A program made the translations under genes and the position numbers. Under the pieces are notes generated by a model. The model was not told the DNA's origin. It saw nothing but the letters and a program-made list of their open reading frames with translations, and ran no database searches. 64,000 nt of DNA from contig CABJBM010000013.1 in the NCBI GenBank assembly GCA_902363835.1, positions 1 to 64,000 on the forward strand. Reading direction: 5' to 3'. Positions 18,618 through 26,212 of this stretch are shown one piece after another. Positions within the stretch are counted from its first letter, which is position 1. The number at the start of each line of letters is the position of its first letter. The DNA is from Lachnospiraceae bacterium. Its GTDB lineage: Bacteria > Bacillota > Clostridia > Lachnospirales > Lachnospiraceae.

Positions 18618-19510
18618 CCCTCATCCTCCTGGTATACACTTCTTTTATTGCTGAAGGTGATCTGTATAAATGAAATGGAGCAGATAATTACGGTCACAAC
18701 CACCGCTTCTGCAATACCCATGGAGAAATTAACCTCCTTAAAGCCATGGTTATAGATCAGTAGTGCCGTACTTTCCGTTGCACCGCCTGGTCCTCCATTT
18801 GTTAATGCAACAATATAATCATATATTGTCAGGCCATCCTTGATCACCAGGACCATGACCACAGTAAGTACAGGAAGCAGGAAGGGAAAAGTAATGTATC
18901 TGAATACATCCCATTTTCTGGCCCCGTCCAAAGAGGCCGATTCCACAAGCTCCTGGGGTACATTTTGCAGGCCCGCCATTAATAACACCGTGGGGATTGC
19001 AATTCCCTGCCATACATTGGTGATTAAGACCGCATAAATTGCCGTTTTAGGACTGGACAAAAGACTCCTGCTCAGCCAGCCGATATGGAGCATCTGTCCG
19101 ATCTGGGGAAGAACCTGAAAAAATACCTCGTTAAAAATAAGGCCTACGGTCAGCATACTGACAACTGCCGGGAAAAAGTACGCTCCCCGGAAGAAACCCT
19201 TTGCCTTGATTTTACTGTTTAAAAGAAGAGCCATGATCAGGCTGAACCCTACGATGGTTACAACCAGCAGGACCGTATATCTGAAGTTAAACCAGATTGC
19301 ATTCTGAAAGCGGCTGCTGAGTACCACCCTGACATAATTCTTTATTCCAATAAACTGATAATTACTGGTCAATCCGTTCCAGTCGGTCAGACTGTAGTAG
19401 ATTCCCGCACCTACGGGATAGATAAAAAAGAGAATATATAATACCGTTGCCGGAACAGAAAAAGCAAACATCGTAATATTCCTTTCCGTTATCCGTTTTC
19501 TTTTCTTCAT
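18614..19510 (-). CDS. Carbohydrate ABC transporter permease (MalF/UgpA type)
   Basis: First membrane subunit, 298 residues, with helix 1 MFAFSVPATVLYILFFIYPVG and the segment YYSLTDWNG that marks MalF/UgpA relatives. The EAA loop QELVESASLDGARKWDVF contacts the ATPase, and TNGGPGGATESTALLIY is conserved in this family. It follows the binding-protein gene across a 110-base gap with an intrinsic terminator (19531-19570), which probably lowers permease expression relative to the binding protein. Confidence 0.93.
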   Translation of the reverse strand: MKKRKRITERNITMFAFSVPATVLYILFFIYPVGAGIYYSLTDWNGLTSNYQFIGIKNYVRVVLSSRFQNAIWFNFRYTVLLVVTIVGFSLIMALLLNSKIKAKGFFRGAYFFPAVVSMLTVGLIFNEVFFQVLPQIGQMLHIGWLSRSLLSSPKTAIYAVLITNVWQGIAIPTVLLMAGLQNVPQELVESASLDGARKWDVFRYITFPFLLPVLTVVMVLVIKDGLTIYDYIVALTNGGPGGATESTALLIYNHGFKEVNFSMGIAEAVVVTVIICSISFIQITFSNKRSVYQEDEG

Positions 19511-19530
19511 ATATCTTTCTACCTTTCTAA

Positions 19531-19570
19531 AAAATGGCTACTGTAAGTACCTCATTACAATAGCCATTTT
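19531..19570 (-). terminator. Intercistronic terminator between binding-protein and permease genes
   Basis: AAAATGGCTA and TAGCCATTTT enclose CTGTAA/TTACAA, giving a stem of about 16 pairs with one mismatch, then TTTTTT on the minus strand. It lies between the lipoprotein gene and its permeases, a common way to make more binding protein than membrane subunits. Confidence 0.85.
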
Positions 19571-19620
19571 ATTTGTGGCAGGCAATTCAGCCTGCCCATA
19601 TGCCTCACTTCTGTCTGCGA

Positions 19621-20934
19621 TTATTGGGCTGCATATTTTTCCTTACAGATTCTGTCTGTTTCTTTTAAGAAATTGTCCGTATTCTTGTCTGAAATAAGCT
19701 GCTGTACATATACGGACCACTCGGAACGCCATCCCGACGGCCAGAAGTTTACCATGGTCAGAAAGGTATTTCCGCTGTCAATGACTTCCTTAATCTTCTT
19801 TAATGGTTCAATGTTATAATTCACACCCTGAATTACCGTAGGGGTTCCTTCTTCATCCGCTACCATCTGGTAAATCTCCGGTCTTGATAAGAATTCAATG
19901 AATGCTTTTGCCTCTTCCTGATAAGGGGTCTTGCTGGATACGCCATATGCAATATCCACATTAATGGGAATCTTATAATTATCGCTTACCGGACTGGGAT
20001 AGGGAATTAAGGTGAAGTCCAAATCAGGGTTGTTTTGCTGGATCACCGTGTATTTGGCTGTTATTGCAACAAACATGGGGATCTTCCCGTTGGCAAAATC
20101 AGCAACGCACTGTTCAATACCATAGGACAGGGTATCTCCCGCATATTCCCTGGTTTTAAGCATTGCCTGGGCAAGCTCTTTAAAATAAGGCTTATCTTCA
20201 TCGCTGAAAGAGGCCTGGGTTTTGCCTACTGTCTCCGTGTCCAGGCAAACATCATTTTTAATAATGCCAACAACTCTTTCCCCTTCTTGTGCCAGATAGC
20301 CGGGATCCTTATCTACAAAGGTAAAAGGCGTAATTCCTTTTTCCTGGAAGGCCTCACATACGGCAATTAATTCACTCCAGGTAGAGGGCAATTCCAGACC
20401 CGCTTCCTGAAACATGGTCTTGTTGCAATAAATTCCAAAGGAATTCAAAGCAAAAGGCATTGCAAATATTTTACCGTTCCAGGTAGAAAATTCCAGAGCA
20501 CTGTCCGATGCCCTGTGCAGCCACTCTTCATTGGTCAGTTCTGTATACACCCCGTCATCCATCATGGTGTGATAAGCTGTCTCTGCCGGGTATACTGACA
20601 TAATATCAGGAACATCCCCGGTTGAAACTCTGGTAAACAATACGGTTTCCGAATCTGCAGATGCTGTCTGCTTTATTATCACATTGGGATATTCCTCTTC
20701 AAATTTTTCAATTACTTTATTAAATACCGCTTCCCCCTCAACCTTGCAATTGAAAAATTCCAGCTCCACCTTCCCATCACCAGAAGCCCCTTTTCCATTT
20801 CCCCCATTGGAACCGGCAGCCCCTTTCACCTCCGTACTGCTTTGCCCTGCCGTCTGCCCAGCCAGACCACAGCCAGCCAGAGTCAGCGCCACCAACGTAA
20901 TCCCCAGCCCAACACCCAATACTTTCTTTTTCAT
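19621..20934 (-). CDS. Sugar ABC transporter substrate-binding lipoprotein
   Basis: Family 1 binding lipoprotein of 437 residues. The signal peptide ends in LTLAGC with lipid-modified Cys22, followed by a Gly/Ser-rich linker. VELEFFNCKVEGEAVFNKVIEKFEEEYPNV (ends given only as a landmark) is the first lobe. It serves the two permeases downstream. AAAGGAGG lies 6-7 bases before ATG 20934. A -10-like TATAAT on the minus strand at 20978-20983 could be its promoter, though the -35 is poor and may need the divergently encoded regulator. Confidence 0.93.
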   Translation of the reverse strand: MKKKVLGVGLGITLVALTLAGCGLAGQTAGQSSTEVKGAAGSNGGNGKGASGDGKVELEFFNCKVEGEAVFNKVIEKFEEEYPNVIIKQTASADSETVLFTRVSTGDVPDIMSVYPAETAYHTMMDDGVYTELTNEEWLHRASDSALEFSTWNGKIFAMPFALNSFGIYCNKTMFQEAGLELPSTWSELIAVCEAFQEKGITPFTFVDKDPGYLAQEGERVVGIIKNDVCLDTETVGKTQASFSDEDKPYFKELAQAMLKTREYAGDTLSYGIEQCVADFANGKIPMFVAITAKYTVIQQNNPDLDFTLIPYPSPVSDNYKIPINVDIAYGVSSKTPYQEEAKAFIEFLSRPEIYQMVADEEGTPTVIQGVNYNIEPLKKIKEVIDSGNTFLTMVNFWPSGWRSEWSVYVQQLISDKNTDNFLKETDRICKEKYAAQ

Positions 20935-21079
20935 AAGAAACCTCCTTTAAACTCCTGTTGTTTTAGTTCGCATGATCATTATAGAGGATTCCAACCCGAT
21001 ATGCTTGCCATATTTTCTGATCTTGTTGCCATTTCTTCTGATCTGTCAAAGAGAGTTCTTTTTTATGGGGGGTGTGTGG

Positions 21080-21085
21080 TATAAT
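21080..21085 (+). promoter_or_regulatory. Extended -10 promoter of the plus-strand kinase gene
   Basis: TGGTATAAT is an extended -10 sequence on the plus strand with no good -35 at the usual distance. A transcript from here would carry hairpin repeat B and the neighbouring palindrome as a leader of about 190 bases before the kinase gene at 21284. Confidence 0.45.
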
Positions 21086-21092
21086 ATCCACA

Positions 21093-21190
21093 AAAGCAAT
21101 GAGCAGTGCGAAACAGGGTACGGAAAGTTTTTCGTTGTGCCCCGCACATAAGAAAAACTTTCCATACCCTGTTTCATAGGGCGAATGTCC
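21093..21190 (+). repeat. Structured hairpin repeat, copy B (leader of kinase gene)
   Basis: Plus-strand copy of the element also found at 48-144 (minus strand). The stem is nearly perfect: GAAACAGGGTA pairs with TACCCTGTTTC, GGAAAG with CTTTCC and TTTTTC with GAAAAA, capped by TTGTGC/GCACA. Compared with copy A, at least two pairs change on both sides (C-G to T-A in the outer stem, G-C to A-T in the inner stem), while loop and flanks stay the same. That pattern points to selection on structure. Confidence 0.8.
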
Positions 21191-21192
21191 GT

Positions 21193-21223
21193 GAGCTGGC
21201 AAAACCTCCGGTTTTGCCAGCTC
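21193..21223. repeat. Perfect 14-bp palindrome beside repeat B
   Basis: GAGCTGGCAAAACC and GGTTTTGCCAGCTC flank a 3-base centre. Outside them GTCCG pairs with CGGAC and GGCG with CGCC, so the fold extends from about 21180 to 21240 and continues from the tail of repeat B. It could be the second domain of the same RNA element or a bidirectional terminator; no T-tract follows on the plus strand. The rest of the 20935-21283 gap holds the divergent promoters. Confidence 0.7.
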
Positions 21224-21283
21224 CACTGCGGACTTACGCCATAACAACCACAAGAACAACCACAAGAAAGGCCCCCCTCCATC

Positions 21284-22915
21284 ATGATGAAAAAATCAGA
21301 CTTCCACCTCTCTTCCCCCAAGATGAACACGCAGCTAAAGCTAATGCTGATTCTGGAAACCATCGTGCTCCTAGGCGCCTACATCATTATCACAAGCACG
21401 TACCAAAACCTGGAACAGCATAAAACCGAAGAAGCCGTAAGACAGCTAAACGGCACCCTGATGACCAATATGGAGCATACCGCCAATGCCCTGGACACGC
21501 TTACCAAGTCCCTGATCAGCAGTGAAGCCTACGAGGTATCCCCTTCTCTCTGGAGCTATTTAAAATCCCAGGCCAGGCAAAAAGAAAATCCAGGAAGGCT
21601 GGATGCACTATTCATAGAAAAATACTACCAGCTGACCATCTTATTTCCCCAGCTAAACTGCCTTTTCCTGTTTCAGCCACAAGGAGATTTAATGTGCTAC
21701 AAATACAACGATCAGAAATACCACCTGCTAAAAGAATTGCCTGAAAACGACTGGGTCACCACACTGAAAGACAACCGGGGAGTCTTATCCTTTATCACCC
21801 AGAAAGAAGCCGAGGATTTAGGATACCAGGCAAACAACAGACTGCTGTTTGCCGGACGGGTTTTAAACAATATCAGTGCCTCCAAACCGGTAGCCATTAT
21901 CATGGCCGGCATTAACATCTCGGATCTCCAGTATGATTTCAAATGCAGAAAATTGTTTGATTCCCAGCAGTTTGCCTGCTTTGATGCCAACAAAAAGCTG
22001 TTGTTTTCTTCCGATGGGTTTGAAGACATTACCTGGGAGGAAATATACTCCCCAAAAGCCCAATCTCCCTATGTATATTACCTGACTGCCAATAACAATC
22101 ATACCTTATACAGCGTCATTGCCACGGATAAAAGGAACATCACCCAGTCCTCCTCCTTCCTTCGCCCTGTTTTTCTCATAATCATCCTGGTTATTTTCCT
22201 GTCCAATCTTCTGCTGTCCTGGATGATTACCAAAAAGGTCATAAAATCCTACGGCGAAATGACGAAACAGGTATACCAAAAAAGCCTGGCTGAAAAGGAT
22301 TTGAATCTGCAGATGCTGCGGTCCCAGATCAACCCCCATTTTTTATACAATACCCTGGACCGGATGCGGATGGCCTCTCTCAATGCCAGCTACCCCCATT
22401 TGGCAACCATGTGTGAGCTGCTGGCAAAAATTCTCCGTTTCGGAGTCTCCGATACCAATCAGCTGGTAACCGTGGAAGAAGAAAATGCTCATTTAGAAGA
22501 ATACATACGTTTAATCAAACTAAGCTACGCCAGTGTATCCATCAGCACCAGCCTGGATCCCGGAATTCTGTCCTGCCGGATGCTTAAGCTGCTGCTGCAG
22601 CCTTTGGTAGAAAACAGCATTAATCACGGTATTATTGATGATGCCTCCAATGGTTCCATTCAAATATGGGGATATGAAAAAGACAGCAATCTGATTTTTA
22701 CGGTTTCCGACAATGGAAACGGCATGGATGAAGAACACCTGGCTCTGCTGCGGGATTATCTGGAGGATAAGAATGCCGCATTTCACAGCATCGGTTTAAA
22801 AAATATCAAAAAAAGAATTCAACTTTATTATGGAAAAGAGTATGATTTATACATTGACAGCCGGCTTCACCAGGGCACAACCGTAACAATTAAAATTCCG
22901 GTCACAAAAGAATAA
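21284..22915 (+). CDS. Sensor histidine kinase, YesM type
   Basis: Membrane sensor of 543 residues on the plus strand. TM1 is about 19-37, an extracellular domain spans 38-293, and TM2 about 294-314; the linker to the kinase core is short with no clear HAMP domain. QINPHFLYN holds His352; QPLVENSINHGI and SDNGNGMDEEH are the N and G1 boxes. It is followed 32 bases later by its regulator and is divergent from the binding-protein gene at 20934, which it probably controls. The first of two adjacent ATG codons was used; the ribosome site there is weak. Confidence 0.92.
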   Translation: MMKKSDFHLSSPKMNTQLKLMLILETIVLLGAYIIITSTYQNLEQHKTEEAVRQLNGTLMTNMEHTANALDTLTKSLISSEAYEVSPSLWSYLKSQARQKENPGRLDALFIEKYYQLTILFPQLNCLFLFQPQGDLMCYKYNDQKYHLLKELPENDWVTTLKDNRGVLSFITQKEAEDLGYQANNRLLFAGRVLNNISASKPVAIIMAGINISDLQYDFKCRKLFDSQQFACFDANKKLLFSSDGFEDITWEEIYSPKAQSPYVYYLTANNNHTLYSVIATDKRNITQSSSFLRPVFLIIILVIFLSNLLLSWMITKKVIKSYGEMTKQVYQKSLAEKDLNLQMLRSQINPHFLYNTLDRMRMASLNASYPHLATMCELLAKILRFGVSDTNQLVTVEEENAHLEEYIRLIKLSYASVSISTSLDPGILSCRMLKLLLQPLVENSINHGIIDDASNGSIQIWGYEKDSNLIFTVSDNGNGMDEEHLALLRDYLEDKNAAFHSIGLKNIKKRIQLYYGKEYDLYIDSRLHQGTTVTIKIPVTKE

Positions 22916-22947
22916 ATTATTTGAACAGAAGGTCATAGGAGGCGTAT

Positions 22948-24480
22948 ATGACAAGCTACTATATTTTAATCGCAGATGATGATCCGGATATTCTGGAAGG
23001 CCTTACCCATGCGGTGGAAAAGGAATTTGAAAATAAGCTAAACGTGCTGAGCTGCAAAAACGGGTCCATTGCAGCCGATATCTTAAAATGCAATACCATT
23101 GATATCCTGATCACCGATATTAAGATGCCGGTTATGAATGGAATAGAATTGCTGGGCTTTGTCAAGCAGCATCACATCACCTGCAAAAGTGTTGTTCTAA
23201 GCAGCTATGATGATTTCAACCTGGTAAGAGATGTCCTTCGCCTGGGTGCTGCCGACTATCTTTTAAAGCCCGTTGACTTTCCGGTGCTTTACCAGCTCTT
23301 ATACCGCTTGTTAGCTCAGGTCATGTCAGAGCACGGCAGCTGTGCAGGGCGTAACTATCCCATTAATATGCAGCAATTACTGGAATCCTATTTGCAGAAT
23401 CCCTTACATAAAACTGCCCACATGCTTGCCTTTGAAGAGAAATATTCCCTGACCCGGGATTCTGCCTGCATTGTGGGCTGTATTAAGCTGGATGCAGTTT
23501 ATTCCGGAAAGCTTTTCCAGCTTCAGGAAGGACTGCGTGAGGACCTTTACCACTGCCTGAATCAGTTCCATATTCAATACCGGAATATTATAACAGGGGA
23601 AATGGCCTCCTGCTTTGTATTCATGCTGTTTCCGGATACGGATATCCCCAGGTGTCTGGACTGCCTTCACTCCTATGGGGAGAATCTGGCTGACCAGGGA
23701 TATAAGTTTAAGTTCAGCAAACAATACCTTACCTTTTGCCAGTGCTCCGATGGGTTTAAGGATTGCCTCACCTGGTTTGAATCCGGCTATTACGACCTCC
23801 CTTATAACCATGCTTATGAATCCTATACTGCTGAGGATATTTCCGCATATATTCATCAGGCAACGAATTCCTTAGGAGTTTATGACATGAAGAATACCCT
23901 GCATTCTCTCCGCCTTTTCTTTGCTGTCAGCAATCATTTAAAGCCGCCGGTAAGGGAGACAAAAAAAACACTGAATAACTTTATCTATGGGCTGATCCGG
24001 CAAAATCCAAAATACATTGAGCCGGTCAGCGGACTTAAATTCAGTGAACATGATCTGTTCAGCCAAATCGAGAATGCTCCTTCCCTGTCAATTCTGGAGA
24101 AGGAATTATACTGTTCCTTAAATCACCTGGTTGAAACTGTATTACGTTCCCTGCCCAATAAGGAGGGCTGCATCATTGAAAAGGCAAAATCCTACATAGA
24201 GAAAAATTACAATGAATGCATCAGCTTAGAGGATGTGGCAGCTCATGTTTATATGAATAAAAGTTATTTTTCCTCGTTTTTTAAAAGCAAAGTGGGCCTC
24301 ACTTACCGTGATTATCTGCGCAATTACCGCATCAAAAAATCCATTGGCCTTATTGCGGGCAGCAATATGAAAATCTATGAAATCGCCCAGGCAGTGGGCT
24401 ATAATGATTCTGCACATTTTATCCGGGCTTTCAAGGAAGTAACCGGCAAGAGTCCCGGCGATTACAAAGTATCCCCTTAA
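22948..24480 (+). CDS. Response regulator, REC plus AraC-type DNA-binding domain
   Basis: Regulator of 510 residues. The receiver domain has DDD at 10-12, Asp57 in ILITDIKMP, and LLKPVD with the conserved Lys-Pro. The C-terminus carries the AraC pair of helix-turn-helix motifs (VAAHVYMNKSYFSSFFKSKVG and IAQAVGYNDSAHFIRAFKEVT). A clear AGGAGG site precedes ATG 22948. It is partner of the kinase just upstream and probable activator of the divergent ABC/MFS/isomerase operon. It converges with the MATE gene with only 9 bases between stop codons. Confidence 0.94.
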   Translation: MTSYYILIADDDPDILEGLTHAVEKEFENKLNVLSCKNGSIAADILKCNTIDILITDIKMPVMNGIELLGFVKQHHITCKSVVLSSYDDFNLVRDVLRLGAADYLLKPVDFPVLYQLLYRLLAQVMSEHGSCAGRNYPINMQQLLESYLQNPLHKTAHMLAFEEKYSLTRDSACIVGCIKLDAVYSGKLFQLQEGLREDLYHCLNQFHIQYRNIITGEMASCFVFMLFPDTDIPRCLDCLHSYGENLADQGYKFKFSKQYLTFCQCSDGFKDCLTWFESGYYDLPYNHAYESYTAEDISAYIHQATNSLGVYDMKNTLHSLRLFFAVSNHLKPPVRETKKTLNNFIYGLIRQNPKYIEPVSGLKFSEHDLFSQIENAPSLSILEKELYCSLNHLVETVLRSLPNKEGCIIEKAKSYIEKNYNECISLEDVAAHVYMNKSYFSSFFKSKVGLTYRDYLRNYRIKKSIGLIAGSNMKIYEIAQAVGYNDSAHFIRAFKEVTGKSPGDYKVSP

Positions 24481-24489
24481 ATAGCTGCA

Positions 24490-25809
24490 TTACGAACGGA
24501 TTGGCTTAACCCCTTTTTTCCAAAATACCAATGCCATTCCAAGGATACTCACCAATCCTTCTGTCACAACAAAGGCCAGCCATACTCCTGTCATCTCCCA
24601 GATCCGGCTTAATAAAAGCACCATGGGAACAAGAACAATACACCCCCGCGCAACAGATACAAAAAAAGCATTCAGCCCCCGCTCGGCAGCGCTTAAATAC
24701 ATGCATACAATAATATTGATCCCGGCAAAGAAAAACCCGGCAAAGTAAATCCTGAGCCCTTCCCTTGCAAGAAGTGCAATTGCGGCATTCTGCTCACTGT
24801 TAAACACATGTATCATTTGATCTGAGAAGAAAAATACCAGGGAATAAATTGTTGACGCAATAGCCAGGGAGGTAAAAACCGCATAGAGAAGCAATCTTTT
24901 TATAATCATGTTGTTTCCCTGGCCATAAGCTTTGCTGACCAAAGGCTGTATGCCCTGGGCGATTCCTGTGAAAACAGAAATTCCTACCAGGGCAATATTG
25001 GCCACAATCCCGTAGGAGGCAACACCCAGGTTCCCCTCCAGCCCCAGGATGACCAGATTAAAGGTGATGAGAACAATGGCAGAAGACACCTCCGTAATAA
25101 ATGCGGCCATGCCAAGGCCAAGGATATCACAGACTGCTTTTCCCTGAATTCTGCTTTGTACCCACTTAAGACCGCTTTTCCCCCGGATAAAGTGAACGGA
25201 TAAAACCCCAAGGCTGATGACAGGCGCCAGACCGGTGGCAAAGGCCGCACCAAACATTCCCATTCCCAGAGGGAACATAAATATATAATCCAAAACAATA
25301 TTGGAAAGGCTTCCTGTGAGCATTGCAATCATTGACAGCTTAGGATTATTGTCATTCCTTACAAATGCCAGCAAAATATTATTCAGGATAAAAAACGGCG
25401 CAAAACAGAGTATGGTTCCCAGATAAGACTTTGTCAGAGGCAAGGTAGCTGCGTCCGCTCCCAATAATACGGCCAGATGCCCGGTACCCAGTATTCCTGT
25501 GATTGCAAACACCACTCCTGCGATAATTCCCAGCTTTAAGCTGGCTGCAAAAACAGTATTAATCCCTTTTCCCTGATTCTGGGATTTTAAAATGCTGTAA
25601 CGGGTAGCACCTCCTATACCGATCATCAGTCCGGTGCCATGAATCAGGCTGTAAATCCCAATTGAAAAATTCAGTGCAGCCAGACCGGCAGCTCCCAGTG
25701 ACTTTGATACAAAAAAAGTATCTGCCAGTATATAGCAGGACAGCCCTATCATTCCCAGAATATTAAGGCTCACATATTTGGCATAGCTTTTTAAGACAGA
25801 TTGTTCCAT
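24490..25809 (-). CDS. MATE family efflux transporter
   Basis: Twelve-helix Na+/H+-drug antiporter of 439 residues in the DinF/MepA/NorM superfamily. The N-terminal SYAKYVSLNILGMIGLSCY and repeated motifs such as GIYSLIHGTGLMIGIGGA and GIAQGIQPLVSKAYG (second half) show the two-fold MATE repeat. AAAGGAGG lies 7 bases before ATG 25809, so that start is preferred to one seven codons upstream. It is preceded by a promoter and a leader with two hairpins, the second a terminator, suggesting control by attenuation. The exported compound is unknown. Confidence 0.92.
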   Translation of the reverse strand: MEQSVLKSYAKYVSLNILGMIGLSCYILADTFFVSKSLGAAGLAALNFSIGIYSLIHGTGLMIGIGGATRYSILKSQNQGKGINTVFAASLKLGIIAGVVFAITGILGTGHLAVLLGADAATLPLTKSYLGTILCFAPFFILNNILLAFVRNDNNPKLSMIAMLTGSLSNIVLDYIFMFPLGMGMFGAAFATGLAPVISLGVLSVHFIRGKSGLKWVQSRIQGKAVCDILGLGMAAFITEVSSAIVLITFNLVILGLEGNLGVASYGIVANIALVGISVFTGIAQGIQPLVSKAYGQGNNMIIKRLLLYAVFTSLAIASTIYSLVFFFSDQMIHVFNSEQNAAIALLAREGLRIYFAGFFFAGINIIVCMYLSAAERGLNAFFVSVARGCIVLVPMVLLLSRIWEMTGVWLAFVVTEGLVSILGMALVFWKKGVKPIRS

Positions 25810-25833
25810 CCCATATCCTCCTTTCAACATAAA

Positions 25834-25888
25834 AAGGTGTTCTGAACATATTCCTTCTATGACCTAACGGAATATTTCAGAACACCTT
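25834..25888 (-). terminator. Attenuator-like terminator in the MATE leader
   Basis: About 20 paired bases (arms beginning AAGGTGTTCTGAA and ending TTCAGAACACCTT) with a 14-base loop, followed on the minus strand by TTTTT. It lies between the promoter (25943-25971) and the ribosome site of the MATE gene, so transcription must read through it to express the pump. Confidence 0.8.
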
Positions 25889-25891
25889 AAA

Positions 25892-25913
25892 ATTCTTTAC
25901 CCGGTGGCAAAGA
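25892..25913 (-). promoter_or_regulatory. First hairpin of the MATE leader
   Basis: TTCTTTGCC, loop ACCG, GGTAAAGAA forms a 9-pair stem with one G-U pair, placed 3 bases before the terminator hairpin. Its position suits a sensing or anti-terminator element. The tetraloop resembles but does not match the ACGR loops of guanidine-II RNAs, and only one such hairpin is present. Confidence 0.5.
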
Positions 25914-25942
25914 ACAGGTTTATTTATATAAGCCAAAGCTAT

Positions 25943-25971
25943 CATAATACAGGTTCGGCAATTTGTCAATC
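25943..25971 (-). promoter_or_regulatory. Promoter of the MATE gene
   Basis: TTGACA (25966-25971) and TATGAT (25943-25948) are separated by exactly 17 bases on the minus strand, a near-consensus housekeeping promoter. Predicted start is near 25935, giving a 125-base leader. Confidence 0.8.
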
Positions 25972-26022
25972 CTCTGTGAGCTTAAGCCTTTCTCCAGAAA
26001 ATTGCATGTATGACATATCACG

Positions 26023-26163
26023 TTACTCTTCTTTTTTGTCCAGAAGATTTTTTTCTACCCACTGAAATCCCATGATAAGCAGTGTGATAACGATGATAAC
26101 TACAAATATACTGAGCATTCCCTTCCACATGATTCCCAGTGACAAAAGAAATTTATCAAACAT
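26023..26163 (-). CDS. Small OadG-like membrane protein (Na+-pump decarboxylase gamma subunit)
   Basis: A 46-residue protein: one membrane helix (about 17-35, rich in Val/Ile), then a charged tail ending LLDKKEE. Size, single N-terminal helix and position directly after the beta-subunit gene match OadG-type subunits that anchor decarboxylase pumps. AAAGGAG lies 8 bases before ATG 26163. It is 49 bases after the oadB-like gene, so co-transcription is likely. Sequence similarity of such short proteins is weak, so the family assignment rests mostly on context. Confidence 0.75.
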   Translation of the reverse strand: MFDKFLLSLGIMWKGMLSIFVVIIVITLLIMGFQWVEKNLLDKKEE

Positions 26164-26212
26164 AGCTGGCTCCTTTCTATCAGGCCGTAAAAATTCCGTT
26201 GACAGATACCGG

